Source: Bacillota bacterium
Lineage (GTDB): Bacteria > Bacillota > Clostridia > Acetivibrionales > JAKOSZ01
Reading direction: 5' to 3'
NCBI GenBank assembly: GCA_029776555.1
Contig: JAKOSZ010000158.1
Location: 1-13,306, forward strand
DNA: 13,306 nucleotides
The first letter of the stretch is position 1. Each line of letters begins with the position of its first letter. The notes under the pieces were generated by a model. The model was not told the DNA's origin. It ran no database searches and saw nothing but the letters and a program-made list of their open reading frames with translations. Positions 5,957 through 13,296 of the stretch are shown one piece after another. The position numbers and the translations under genes are program-made.

Positions 5957-8413
5957 ATGGTCAAAATGTCTGAACCGAAAAAGTCGATAAAAAAACGGGT
6001 GCTGCCGCTTTTGCCTTTGAGAGGCCTTACCGTGTTCCCATATACCACCATACCTTTTGAAGTGGGCAGGGTTAAGTCTATAAAAGCCCTGGAAGAGGCT
6101 ATGCTGAACGACCAACTCATTCTCCTGGTGACCCAGAAGGACGCCAGGGTGGAATCCCCGGGGAAGAACGATATATACAAGGTTGGGACCATCTCGAAAG
6201 TGAGGCAGCTTTTACAGCTGCCCGAAGACAATATCAGGGTCTTTGTGGAGGGAATTTCCCGGGCGGAAGTAGGAGAGATAATCCAGACCGAACCCTTTTT
6301 TAAAGCCGAGGCCATCGAAAAGCTGTACACGTATAACGACAGCGACGAGAGCGCCATTGAAATGGAGGCTTTAAGGAGGAGGGTGCTTTCGGCTTTTGAA
6401 GAATACGTCAGGTTAAGCAACAGGATACCGCCCGACATAGCCTTGTCGGTTATGTCCATTGAGGACCCGGGAAGGCTCGCTGACGATATTGCCCAGAACA
6501 TTATGGTCAATGTGAACCTCAAGCAGGAAATCCTCAGCGAATTCAACCCTAAGAACAGGCTGGAAAAACTCCTGGTCATCCTTCTAAGAGAGGTAGATAT
6601 CCTCGAGGTAGAGAAGAACATCAACATAAAAGTGCGAAAGCAGATCGACAAGATGCAGCGGGAGTACTACCTCAGGGAACAGCTCAAAGCAATCCAGAGC
6701 GAACTGGGGGACAAGGACGGGATAACCGCGGAGATCGAGGAATACAAGGAAAAGCTCAAGGCGGAGAAATTCCCCGAGGAAGTGGAGAAGAAAGTGCTTA
6801 AGGAGTTGGACAGGCTGGCCAAGATGCCTTCAGGCTCCGCTGAGGGAACAGTGGTAAGGACTTACCTGGACTGGATTTTCAGCCTTCCCTGGTGCAGGAA
6901 GACCGAAGAGGTGATTGACCTGGAAAGGGCAAGGGCTATACTGGACGAAGACCATTACGGCCTTGAAAAGGTAAAGGAAAGGATCATTGAGTATCTGGCA
7001 ATAAGAAAGCTGAAAAATACTTTAAAGGGGCCTATCCTGTGCCTTGTGGGGCCTCCGGGAGTAGGCAAGACTTCCATTGCCAAATCCATCGCCAGGGCAC
7101 TCAACCGCAATTACGTGAGGATGTCCCTTGGCGGCATAAAGGACGAGGCCGAAATCAGGGGGCACAGGAGGACATATGTGGGGTCAATGCCCGGAAGAAT
7201 AATTGCGGCGTTAAAACAGGCGGGGTCCAATAACCCGCTGCTGCTCCTGGACGAAATTGACAAGATGAGCAGCGACTTTCGGGGCGACCCTGCGTCGGCC
7301 ATGCTGGAAGTATTAGACGGTGAACAGAACTTCTCCTTTAGGGACCATTACCTTGAATTACCCTTTGACCTTTCGGATGTCATGTTTTTGACCACCGCCA
7401 ATACCCTGGAGACAATACCCAGACCCCTGCTGGACAGGATGGAGGTTATACAGATATCGAGCTATACCGACGAAGAAAAAGTGAACATTGCCGCAAGGCA
7501 CCTTGTGCCCAAGCAGATTGAATTCCACGGCCTCAAAAAGAGCAACTTAAAGATTGACGAATCCGCAATAAGGGACATTATTAACTATTACACCAGGGAA
7601 GCAGGGGTTAGGAACTTAGAGAGGGAAATTGCGTCAATTTGCAGAAAGACTGCCTGTAAACTGGTTTCGAAAAAAACGAAAACGGTAAAGGTTACTTCAT
7701 CCAGCCTGGAGAAGTTTTTAGGACCTCACAAGTACAGGTACGACAAGGCCAACGAAAAAGATGAAGTGGGGGTTGCCACGGGATTGGCATGGACCCCCGT
7801 GGGAGGCGATACCCTCTCCATAGAGGTCACCCTGATGAAGGGCAGCGGGAAACTGGAACTGACCGGGCATCTGGGGGATGTGATGAAGGAGTCTGCCAAG
7901 GCCGCGGTGAGCTTCATCAGGTCGAAGGCACAACAGTTTGGCATAGATGAAAGGTTTTACGACAAGTATGATATACACATCCATGTACCGGAGGGCGCCA
8001 TACCCAAAGATGGCCCGTCAGCCGGTATAACACTGGCAACGGCCATGGTGTCGGCTCTCACCGGCATACCGGTCAAAAAGAGCGTGGCCATGACCGGGGA
8101 AATTACCTTAAGGGGGAGAGTCCTTCCCATCGGCGGACTGAAGGAAAAGGTGCTGGCTGCCCACAGGGCGGGTATTAAGACAATAATATTCCCCCTGGAG
8201 AACAAAAAAGATGTGGAAGACATCCCGGAGAACATCAGGAAGCAGTTGAAGTTCGTATACGTGGAAAACATGGAAACGGTCCTGAATACAGCCCTTGCCG
8301 TAAAAAGAGAAATACACCTGGACAGGAGCGCAGGCACCGAAGAAAAAGAATTCAGCATTGTCCTGGACTCAACTGTCTCAGCCGAAAGCAGCAACGCGAT
8401 ACAAACCTCATAG
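5957..8413 (+). CDS. lon: ATP-dependent Lon protease, LonA type
   Basis: Lon is a cytoplasmic hexameric AAA+ serine protease that unfolds and degrades damaged and some regulatory proteins. The 818-residue product has every LonA part in order: an N-terminal substrate-binding domain (about 15-210, starting LPLLPLRGLTVFPYTTIPF), a coiled linker including KMQREYYLREQLKAIQSELG, the AAA+ module with Walker A GPPGVGKT at 365-372 and Walker B LLLLDEID with Asp432-Glu433, and the C-terminal protease domain. The catalytic Ser688 sits in KDGPSAG and Lys731 in GGLKEK, 43 residues apart as in E. coli Lon. Residues are counted from ATG 5957. ATG 5966 is an alternative start, with AAGGGG at 5951-5956 spaced 9 nt. 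No transmembrane insertion is present, so it is not LonB. A strong promoter and a terminator make it a single-gene unit. The last 30 or so residues form a low-similarity tail. Confidence 0.98.
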   Translation: MVKMSEPKKSIKKRVLPLLPLRGLTVFPYTTIPFEVGRVKSIKALEEAMLNDQLILLVTQKDARVESPGKNDIYKVGTISKVRQLLQLPEDNIRVFVEGISRAEVGEIIQTEPFFKAEAIEKLYTYNDSDESAIEMEALRRRVLSAFEEYVRLSNRIPPDIALSVMSIEDPGRLADDIAQNIMVNVNLKQEILSEFNPKNRLEKLLVILLREVDILEVEKNINIKVRKQIDKMQREYYLREQLKAIQSELGDKDGITAEIEEYKEKLKAEKFPEEVEKKVLKELDRLAKMPSGSAEGTVVRTYLDWIFSLPWCRKTEEVIDLERARAILDEDHYGLEKVKERIIEYLAIRKLKNTLKGPILCLVGPPGVGKTSIAKSIARALNRNYVRMSLGGIKDEAEIRGHRRTYVGSMPGRIIAALKQAGSNNPLLLLDEIDKMSSDFRGDPASAMLEVLDGEQNFSFRDHYLELPFDLSDVMFLTTANTLETIPRPLLDRMEVIQISSYTDEEKVNIAARHLVPKQIEFHGLKKSNLKIDESAIRDIINYYTREAGVRNLEREIASICRKTACKLVSKKTKTVKVTSSSLEKFLGPHKYRYDKANEKDEVGVATGLAWTPVGGDTLSIEVTLMKGSGKLELTGHLGDVMKESAKAAVSFIRSKAQQFGIDERFYDKYDIHIHVPEGAIPKDGPSAGITLATAMVSALTGIPVKKSVAMTGEITLRGRVLPIGGLKEKVLAAHRAGIKTIIFPLENKKDVEDIPENIRKQLKFVYVENMETVLNTALAVKREIHLDRSAGTEEKEFSIVLDSTVSAESSNAIQTS

Positions 8414-8433
8414 AAATTGCCTGGCCGCATTTT

Positions 8434-8470
8434 ACCTCCAAATTCCTTACAGGGAGTTGGGAGGTTTTTT
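8434..8470 (+). terminator. intrinsic terminator of lon
   Basis: ACCTCC 8434-8439 pairs with GGAGGT 8460-8465, and the stem continues inward through AA/TT and TTCCT/AGGGA to a TAC loop. A run of six T residues at 8465-8470 follows. It lies 20 nt after the lon stop codon. Confidence 0.92.
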
Positions 8471-8499
8471 ATTTGACGGCGCCGCAGCTGTACCGGCAT

Positions 8500-8516
8500 A
8501 GGGGCGGCAGGCCCCT
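8500..8516 (+). repeat. GC-rich hairpin between lon and the next gene
   Basis: AGGGGC 8500-8505 and GCCCCT 8511-8516 form a perfect 6-bp stem with a GGCAG loop. No T-run follows. It sits 30 nt past the lon terminator in the 261-nt spacer 8471-8731. Confidence 0.4.
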
Positions 8517-8582
8517 GCTTCGGTTGGTTCAGCCAGGATGAGAAATCCCTTCCGGTCCTGAAAAATTTCGAATATATGGGGC

Positions 8583-8606
8583 GAATTATAAGAAAAATCA
8601 TAATTC
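8583..8606. repeat. AT-rich inverted repeat, possible operator
   Basis: GAATTAT 8583-8589 and ATAATTC 8600-8606 are perfect inverted 7-bp arms with a 10-nt spacer. It lies about 47 bp upstream of the candidate -35 box at 8653. The arrangement suits a dimeric regulator, but no known operator was recognised. Confidence 0.35.
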
Positions 8607-8652
8607 TTTCGAGTAAAAGCAGGAATTTTGACATGTTTTATCGAATAAGTGG

Positions 8653-8681
8653 TTGATATGGTGATTTAGTTCTATTACTAT
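8653..8681 (+). promoter_or_regulatory. candidate promoter for the 3-TM/TPR gene
   Basis: TTGATA 8653-8658 and TACTAT 8676-8681 are 17 bp apart. The -10 region overlaps the 12-bp palindrome TATAGTACTATA at 8679-8690. A TTGACA at 8628-8633 is also present but lacks a -10 box at normal spacing. Confidence 0.5.
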
Positions 8682-8731
8682 AGTACTATAAGGCAGGTGA
8701 AAAAGCAAAAAGCTTTCCTGTGGAGGTTGCC

Positions 8732-9847
8732 ATGCATCAGTATGTTTTAACTGCTCTTGCTGTTATAATTCCTATGACGGTAGTCCTGTTTTACATATTC
8801 AAGAAGAAAAACCTGCTGGATCTAAAGCTAGCAGCGGCAACGGTCTTTGCGTCCTTAACCGTCTGTATTGTTGTACCTGTATCCTTTGCGGCGATGTTTG
8901 ACGCTTTTTCCCGGAAAGGCGGTCTCATTTTTGGAATAGGGCTTACCTGCGCCATACTTTTATCGATTGTTATATATATTGCGCTCTTATTGTTCTTCGC
9001 GGTGCTGGTTTCGCTTTTCCCGAAAGTAAGCTCGAAAAAAGTCAGGGCTCTTTCGGAGAAGTTTCGGTTTTTTCATTCATTATTTTCCCGCATTTCAGAT
9101 GCCGCAAAGAAAGCGAAGCTTTCTATTTCCAATGCCTTTGCAAGGAAAAATCCTGTTGACAGTGGGCAAATAACTGATAAAATGGGAGTAGAAAAACTTG
9201 CAGAAAAAGTAGATATTGTCAGTTCTGCGACTCCTGAGCAAGAGAATACCACAAACACTCTCGGATTCGACAAAGGGCTGCAGGAACGGGTCGAAGAGGA
9301 AGCTGAATACCGGCAGATATCCGCTGTTGAAGAGCAGGTTATGCCGGGAAATACGGCTGAGGCTGTAATTATTGACAGTGTGGAGGGTATGGAAGAAGAT
9401 CAGGTACGGCCCCTCCTGGCCGAAGAAGAAGGAACAGCGAATTTGAGGGATGAAGCTCTTGTACTACAGGGAAGCGGTGTGTCTCAGCTTGCTTCCCGGA
9501 GACCGGCGGCGGAAGAGGCAGGACAGGAGGCGGGAGGGATTTTTTCCGACCCTGTGCCGCTTTCAGATGAGTTATATGACGGCCTGGGTGTAGATGAGTG
9601 TATTAACAAGGCCTTTGATTTAAAGGAAGCCAGGGACTTGGAAAGCGCAGTAACTTATTATTTGTGCGCTTTAAATAAGAACCCTGAAAGGGATGTCGCT
9701 TTCCTTATTGCGCTTGATGCCTGTGCAATCCTGAAAGAGCTTGGACGGCCTCAAATGGCTAAGAATATCATTGAAAAATTTAAAGCGAAATACGGTAATT
9801 TTTCCGATATATCTATTGGAGCCGAAATTGAGGATTATCTTTTTTAG
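8732..9847 (+). CDS. uncharacterised protein with three N-terminal membrane helices and a TPR-like C-terminus
   Basis: I do not recognise this family. The 371-residue product starts at ATG 8732, which has GGAGG at 8722-8726 with 5-nt spacing; an in-frame GTG at 8720 overlaps that site and is unlikely. Membrane segments read at about 6-22, 32-54 and 66-97. A basic stretch (about 99-140, rich in Lys, Arg and Ser) and a long acidic, low-complexity linker (about 150-285) follow. The C-terminal 288-355 contains two helix-turn-helix units of TPR character (FDLKEARDLESAVTYYLCALNKNP, then a similar pair ending in KAKYG). This suggests a membrane-anchored scaffold with a cytoplasmic or extracytoplasmic protein-binding end; topology is uncertain. 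The PRC-barrel gene follows after 65 nt with no terminator between, so the two are probably cotranscribed. The gene reads T-richer than its neighbours, which may reflect weak conservation. Confidence 0.75.
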   Translation: MHQYVLTALAVIIPMTVVLFYIFKKKNLLDLKLAAATVFASLTVCIVVPVSFAAMFDAFSRKGGLIFGIGLTCAILLSIVIYIALLLFFAVLVSLFPKVSSKKVRALSEKFRFFHSLFSRISDAAKKAKLSISNAFARKNPVDSGQITDKMGVEKLAEKVDIVSSATPEQENTTNTLGFDKGLQERVEEEAEYRQISAVEEQVMPGNTAEAVIIDSVEGMEEDQVRPLLAEEEGTANLRDEALVLQGSGVSQLASRRPAAEEAGQEAGGIFSDPVPLSDELYDGLGVDECINKAFDLKEARDLESAVTYYLCALNKNPERDVAFLIALDACAILKELGRPQMAKNIIEKFKAKYGNFSDISIGAEIEDYLF

Positions 9848-9912
9848 ATATAGGATATTGGCAATATGAGCCGGGAGTGAAAGGCGTTCATCTCGCAAAG
9901 GGGGATTTATGA

Positions 9913-10773
9913 ATGAAAAAGCTGCAGGAGATCTTGGGACTTCCTGTAATCGACATCTCTGACGGGAATGAAGTCGGCACGGTCAAAGATGTCATCATAA
10001 ATGCGGAGAAAGGCGCAATAGAGTTTTTTATTGTTTACTGCGAAGACATGGAGATTAACACTACGGTTATCCCCACCAGGGATGTGGTTGGCATTGGTGA
10101 ATACGCTCTTACAATAGAGAACAGGGATGTAATAAGAGAAATCAGCACCGTTCCTGATGCCGTAAACATGCTGCAAAAAGAAGTCAAGGTAAAAGAAACG
10201 GGGATAATGACCAAAAAAGGCAGGCTGATAGGAAAGAGCGGAGACTTCTATGTGGATGAGGACAATCAGTGCAGGATATGCGCCCTGGAGTTTAAACCCC
10301 TGTCCTCCAAAGAAGAAATAAAGTATATCCCGAGAGAATGCGTGATTACCTTCGGGAAAAAAGTAATAGTGGTATCGGAAGACACGGAAGAAAAGACCGT
10401 CGGCCTTGAAAGCCAGATCCAGGTCCAAAGCGGAGAATATGACAACGGCGCCGGCGCGGCTGAAAGCACTCTGGCAGACCGTATGGAAAGTGTGTCAAGC
10501 CCGTCAGCCTTGACGGAAGATACCAAAGGGGACCTGGCGGAGGGCGGCGTATTTGAAGAGCAGCCTTTCCAGGCAAGCCAGCAGCAGAGTACACTGAGCC
10601 TGTTTGAACAAAGGCAGCGCCAGTACCTCATGGGCAGAAGGGCCACAAAGACAATTGTTGACCCGGAAGGCAATGTTATTATCCGGGAAGGTGAAGCTAT
10701 CACCGGCGAAGCAATTGACGCCGCAAAGCTTCATGGCAAGCTGATTGAACTGGTTATGAACAACCAGGCTTAA
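9913..10773 (+). CDS. double PRC-barrel domain protein
   Basis: PRC-barrels are small beta-barrels found in RimM, in photosynthetic reaction centre H subunits and in many uncharacterised bacterial proteins; the precise role here is unknown. The 286-residue product has a first barrel at about 1-76 (LQEILGLPVIDISDGNEVG, then VIPTRDVVGIGEYALTI) and a second at about 85-157 (GRLIGKSGDFYVDEDN, then YIPRECVITFGKKVIVV). A variable acidic linker follows at about 160-228. The C-terminal segment 229-286 is conserved-looking, with TIVDPEGNVIIREGEAITGEAID. It has no signal peptide and no membrane helix, so it is probably cytoplasmic. The start at ATG 9913 has AAAGGGGG upstream at 9897-9904. ATG 9909 is in another frame. 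It resembles B. subtilis YrrD only in general PRC architecture. It likely forms a two-gene unit with the preceding membrane protein, ended by terminators at 10785-10849. Confidence 0.82.
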   Translation: MKKLQEILGLPVIDISDGNEVGTVKDVIINAEKGAIEFFIVYCEDMEINTTVIPTRDVVGIGEYALTIENRDVIREISTVPDAVNMLQKEVKVKETGIMTKKGRLIGKSGDFYVDEDNQCRICALEFKPLSSKEEIKYIPRECVITFGKKVIVVSEDTEEKTVGLESQIQVQSGEYDNGAGAAESTLADRMESVSSPSALTEDTKGDLAEGGVFEEQPFQASQQQSTLSLFEQRQRQYLMGRRATKTIVDPEGNVIIREGEAITGEAIDAAKLHGKLIELVMNNQA

Positions 10774-10784
10774 TTTAGGGCGAG

Positions 10785-10807
10785 AAGCCACTTATATTGT
10801 GCTTTTT
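10785..10807 (+). terminator. weak first terminator after the PRC-barrel gene
   Basis: AAG-c-CAC 10785-10791 pairs with GTG-CTT 10799-10804 around TTATATT, and a T-run at 10803-10807 follows. The stem is short and bulged, so it would be a weak stop in front of the strong one at 10817. Confidence 0.4.
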
Positions 10808-10816
10808 AAAACCCGG

Positions 10817-10849
10817 AAGTATAAAACAGGAATCTGTTTTATACTTTTT
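10817..10849 (+). terminator. strong intrinsic terminator between the PRC-barrel and VanW genes
   Basis: AAGTATAAAACAG 10817-10829 and CTGTTTTATACTT 10834-10846 form a perfect 13-bp stem with a GAAT tetraloop, followed by T residues to 10849. A TATAAA at 10820-10825 inside the stem, 17 bp after TTGTGC 10797-10802, could also serve as a weak promoter for the next gene. Confidence 0.88.
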
Positions 10850-10873
10850 AATTACAGGAAACATGTTTCTTAA

Positions 10874-12256
10874 GTGTTTTTCGAATTTTGGCAGTTTCAG
10901 TGGGATGTGTTGCAATTGAAAAAGGTTGTTCTCCTTGTTATGACCATACAGACTGTGTCCGCCATGGCGATAAGTCTTACCCTCATGTGTATTCTCCAGC
11001 GCTGGCAGATTTTTCAAAATATATACGTTGGGGATGTAAATGTAAGCGGGATGAACAGAGCCGAGGCAGTTGAGGCTTTAACATCCCGGTATAAGGAAAC
11101 ACTGGACGAAGGGTATTTCGTCCTGGACTGCGGAGAGGAAAAGCAATACGGTATTAAATATAAGGACATCGGCACCTCCATTGACCTTGACTCATCCCTA
11201 GACCAGGTGTACGGCATTTCCGGTCTTAAGGCCATTGTGGACAGCATTACCGATATTTTTAAACCCTCTGCCAGGTCTGTCCCTGTGCTTTTATCCTTCA
11301 ACGAAGCAAAGCTTAAGAAAAAACTGTATGAGATTGCCGCCCTGCTCAATAGAGAGCCCGCCAATGCCCGGATAGCCCTTAAAAACGACACTATTGAGAC
11401 AATAGCGGAAGTTACAGGGCGGAAACTGGATATGGACAGGGCCGTGGAAATAATAAAGGAAGAAGGCCTGTTGGATGAAGGACATGTGGTCTCCCTTTCC
11501 GGGGTTGATGACCCTGCCGTGATAACAGTTGCACCCGGCTGCACCCTGGAGGACTTGAGCCAGGTGGACGGGATAATAGCCGAGTGCAGAGGCACCATAG
11601 CCCGGGCGGACCTGATTGAGGACGCTAAAGAAGCCGCTTCGGCCATTGATAATGTATTTTTGCGGGAGGGGGAATCAGAAGGCGGGGGAGATGAATTCTC
11701 CTTTGCCCAATGTCTTGCTGCCTGGGACCAGGGGAGAAAAGAGGGCAGCGAAGGGTACAACCTGGTGGCTTCCTGCCTTTATAAAGCGGTGCTGAAAGCG
11801 CTGATTGACAGCTCCGCCATAAAAAGAACCCCTCCCAGGTCAATGACGGACTACATGGAACCGGGCTTTGATGTGGCAATATCCCAGGGAGAGGGCGATC
11901 TCTCCTTTAGGAACACTTTAAAAACTCCCCTGGTCATTGTGGCTGAAGTGAAAAACTCAAATATAAGGGTTGCCCTTGCGGGCAAAACTCAGGGGAAGGC
12001 CAGTGACGCAACACTGAAGTCGGAAGTTGTGCAAAGGTTTAGCCCGGGCCAGATTACTATTGTAAACCAGGAGTTAAATCAGGGAGAAAAAAGGGTTATA
12101 AACCCGGGCAGAGAGGGAGCGGAGATCCACACCTTCAGGCTGCTGCCGTCGGATAATGGGGATATAAAAAAGGAATTCCTCACCCGTGACAAATATGAGG
12201 CAATTCCCATGGTAATTGAGATAGGCTCCGGCAGGGACGGAATCCCAGGGAAGTAA
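10874..12256 (+). CDS. VanW-family protein with degenerate VanW signature
   Basis: VanW proteins are envelope proteins of unclear biochemistry, first named from vancomycin-resistance clusters. Counting from GTG 10874 (460 residues), one membrane anchor lies at about 18-41. A PG-binding-like domain of the type seen before VanW domains follows at about 50-200, with VGDVNVSGMNRAEAVEAL. A VanW-like region lies at about 235-370. A G5-like tail lies at about 383-451, with LNQGEKRVINPGREG. The start is uncertain: no strong ribosome binding site precedes 10874, and TTG 10916 or ATG 10940 would still keep the membrane helix. The usual GGGVCQVS(T/S)TLYNA motif is replaced at about 291-305 by GSEGYNLVASCLYKA, so the Gly triplet and the Cys-Gln pair are gone. 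Later conserved elements (DLSFRNTLKTPLVI) remain. The gene stands alone between a terminator and convergent mecA. I am fairly sure of the family, not of the activity. Confidence 0.78.
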   Translation: MFFEFWQFQWDVLQLKKVVLLVMTIQTVSAMAISLTLMCILQRWQIFQNIYVGDVNVSGMNRAEAVEALTSRYKETLDEGYFVLDCGEEKQYGIKYKDIGTSIDLDSSLDQVYGISGLKAIVDSITDIFKPSARSVPVLLSFNEAKLKKKLYEIAALLNREPANARIALKNDTIETIAEVTGRKLDMDRAVEIIKEEGLLDEGHVVSLSGVDDPAVITVAPGCTLEDLSQVDGIIAECRGTIARADLIEDAKEAASAIDNVFLREGESEGGGDEFSFAQCLAAWDQGRKEGSEGYNLVASCLYKAVLKALIDSSAIKRTPPRSMTDYMEPGFDVAISQGEGDLSFRNTLKTPLVIVAEVKNSNIRVALAGKTQGKASDATLKSEVVQRFSPGQITIVNQELNQGEKRVINPGREGAEIHTFRLLPSDNGDIKKEFLTRDKYEAIPMVIEIGSGRDGIPGK

Positions 12257-12261
12257 AATTG

Positions 12262-12273
12262 GCGGAGTTCCGC
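12262..12273 (-). terminator. weak hairpin between the convergent VanW and mecA genes
   Basis: GCGG 12262-12265 pairs with CCGC 12270-12273. It abuts the mecA stop codon, and on the minus strand CAATTTTAC follows. With a 4-bp stem it is a weak terminator for mecA at best, and none better exists in the 17-nt gap. Confidence 0.3.
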
Positions 12274-12903
12274 TTAAAAATACTGGCTTAACACCTCAAT
12301 GGCATTGCAGTCGATCAGTTTGGTCCCGTATTCATTGATGTAGCCTTCAAAGAAAGAAGGATGTGAAACCTTCCTGCCAAACTCATTTAACAAAAGCTCA
12401 AAAAGCCTGGGATTTGACACGGTAAGGCTGCTCTTGGTGAGCACCAGGTAGTAAGAGCCGTTGTGCTTGTATAATGTGCTTTCGCCACTATATATGGATG
12501 AAAGCTTTCCGCTCAAGGTGCACACGTCATCCAGGCTGTCAAAGGAGTAAATGGCCACCGTTGAAAATACCCTGCGGCCCTTTTTCTTGACCTTCAAATC
12601 GTTTTTCCTGTACTTATTCTTTATATATTTCTGAATGGACTCGAATTCCTCGTCTTCAACTTTCGTAATGGTTATTATAAACCCGTCGGTATAGTTGGGA
12701 TCGGGTTCTATCATAAACTGCAGCTCACCGACGGGAGTTCCGAACTGATCTTCAACCTGTTCCATCATATCGAGAAGCAGCTCCTGGGCTGCGATGGTAT
12801 TGGCGCTCAATGCGTCGAAATCTATGTTGCGCTCCTCCAGGTCGTCGATGGATATGGTTATTTTTATTTCAGTTTCACTTATTCTTTCAATTTTCATAGT
12901 CAT
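12274..12903 (-). CDS. mecA: adapter protein MecA
   Basis: MecA delivers substrates to the ClpC AAA+ unfoldase and helps it assemble with ClpP. In B. subtilis it targets ComK and other proteins. The 209-residue product has the family plan. The N-terminal substrate-binding domain covers about 1-85, with MKIERISETEIKITIS, IDDLEERNID and the ELLLDMMEQ helix. A basic linker (KVKKKGRR) follows. The C-terminal ClpC-binding domain covers about 110-209, with SGESTLYKHNGSYYLVL and the terminal INEYGTKLIDCNAIEVLSQYF segment. The chosen start is the ATG at 12903, which has AGGA 7 nt upstream; ATG 12909 is too close to that site and ATG 12897 is slightly far. A missing N-terminal signal agrees with a cytoplasmic role. 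It is convergent with the VanW gene and has a leader of about 130 nt. No com genes are seen, so a general proteolysis role is more likely than competence control (inference). Confidence 0.93.
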   Translation of the reverse strand: MTMKIERISETEIKITISIDDLEERNIDFDALSANTIAAQELLLDMMEQVEDQFGTPVGELQFMIEPDPNYTDGFIITITKVEDEEFESIQKYIKNKYRKNDLKVKKKGRRVFSTVAIYSFDSLDDVCTLSGKLSSIYSGESTLYKHNGSYYLVLTKSSLTVSNPRLFELLLNEFGRKVSHPSFFEGYINEYGTKLIDCNAIEVLSQYF

Positions 12904-13044
12904 CACCATTTCCTATCCATTGGTAATAAGCCTTTAGTCTTTCGTTCAGGCGGCGGATACGGGCCGGGAGGCCGGCAAAGTACCTGTGAGCCAGGCCCCG
13001 TCATTTTTTACTATACCTTTAATTGATATTATACTAATATAAAC

Positions 13045-13074
13045 ATTAAAAGAGAAGTATTAAATTTTTAACAA
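13045..13074 (-). promoter_or_regulatory. candidate promoter of mecA
   Basis: On the minus strand TTGTTA (13074-13069) and TTTAAT (13050-13045) are 18 bp apart. A TATAAT at 13033-13028 is a good -10 by itself but has only TTCTCT at the -35 position. Either would give an untranslated leader of roughly 120-140 nt. Confidence 0.4.
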
Positions 13075-13267
13075 TCGTCTGAGGCCTGTATGTTCTGACT
13101 TTCTTAAAATAGCACATTGTCATGAAATTGCCACTACATTATATTTATTCTATGCACAATAATATACAGGGATGCTGTTTTTGCCCATAGCTGAAGCATG
13201 AAAATGAGATTTGCCTTTCGCAAGGGTTACACAGATATTTGAAAAAATAGTTTCGCAAAAATAGAAC

Positions 13268-13296
13268 TGAACAACGCAAACCAGCGATGATATGAT
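13268..13296 (+). promoter_or_regulatory. possible rightward promoter at the window edge
   Basis: TGAACA 13268-13273 and TATGAT 13291-13296 are 17 bp apart. An overlapping alternative is TTGAAA 13239-13244 with TAGAAC 13262-13267, also 17 bp. The expected gene lies beyond the window, so this is unconfirmed. Confidence 0.35.

Noticed and set aside
5957..5970. GGTCAAA-like heptad at the lon start as a CtsR site
   Set aside because: Only one heptad is present, within the coding start; CtsR sites need a tandem pair near the promoter.
5944..6651. Minus-strand frame of 235 codons opposite the start of lon
   Set aside because: Serine- and leucine-rich antisense translation of lon with no independent support.
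11014..11760. Minus-strand frame of 248 codons opposite the VanW gene
   Set aside because: Low-complexity Ser-rich antisense translation; the plus-strand frame has clear domain content.
13081..13238. Search for a small gene or RNA in the AT-rich stretch before the window end
   Set aside because: No open frame with a ribosome binding site, no tRNA-like fold and no clear terminator could be supported.
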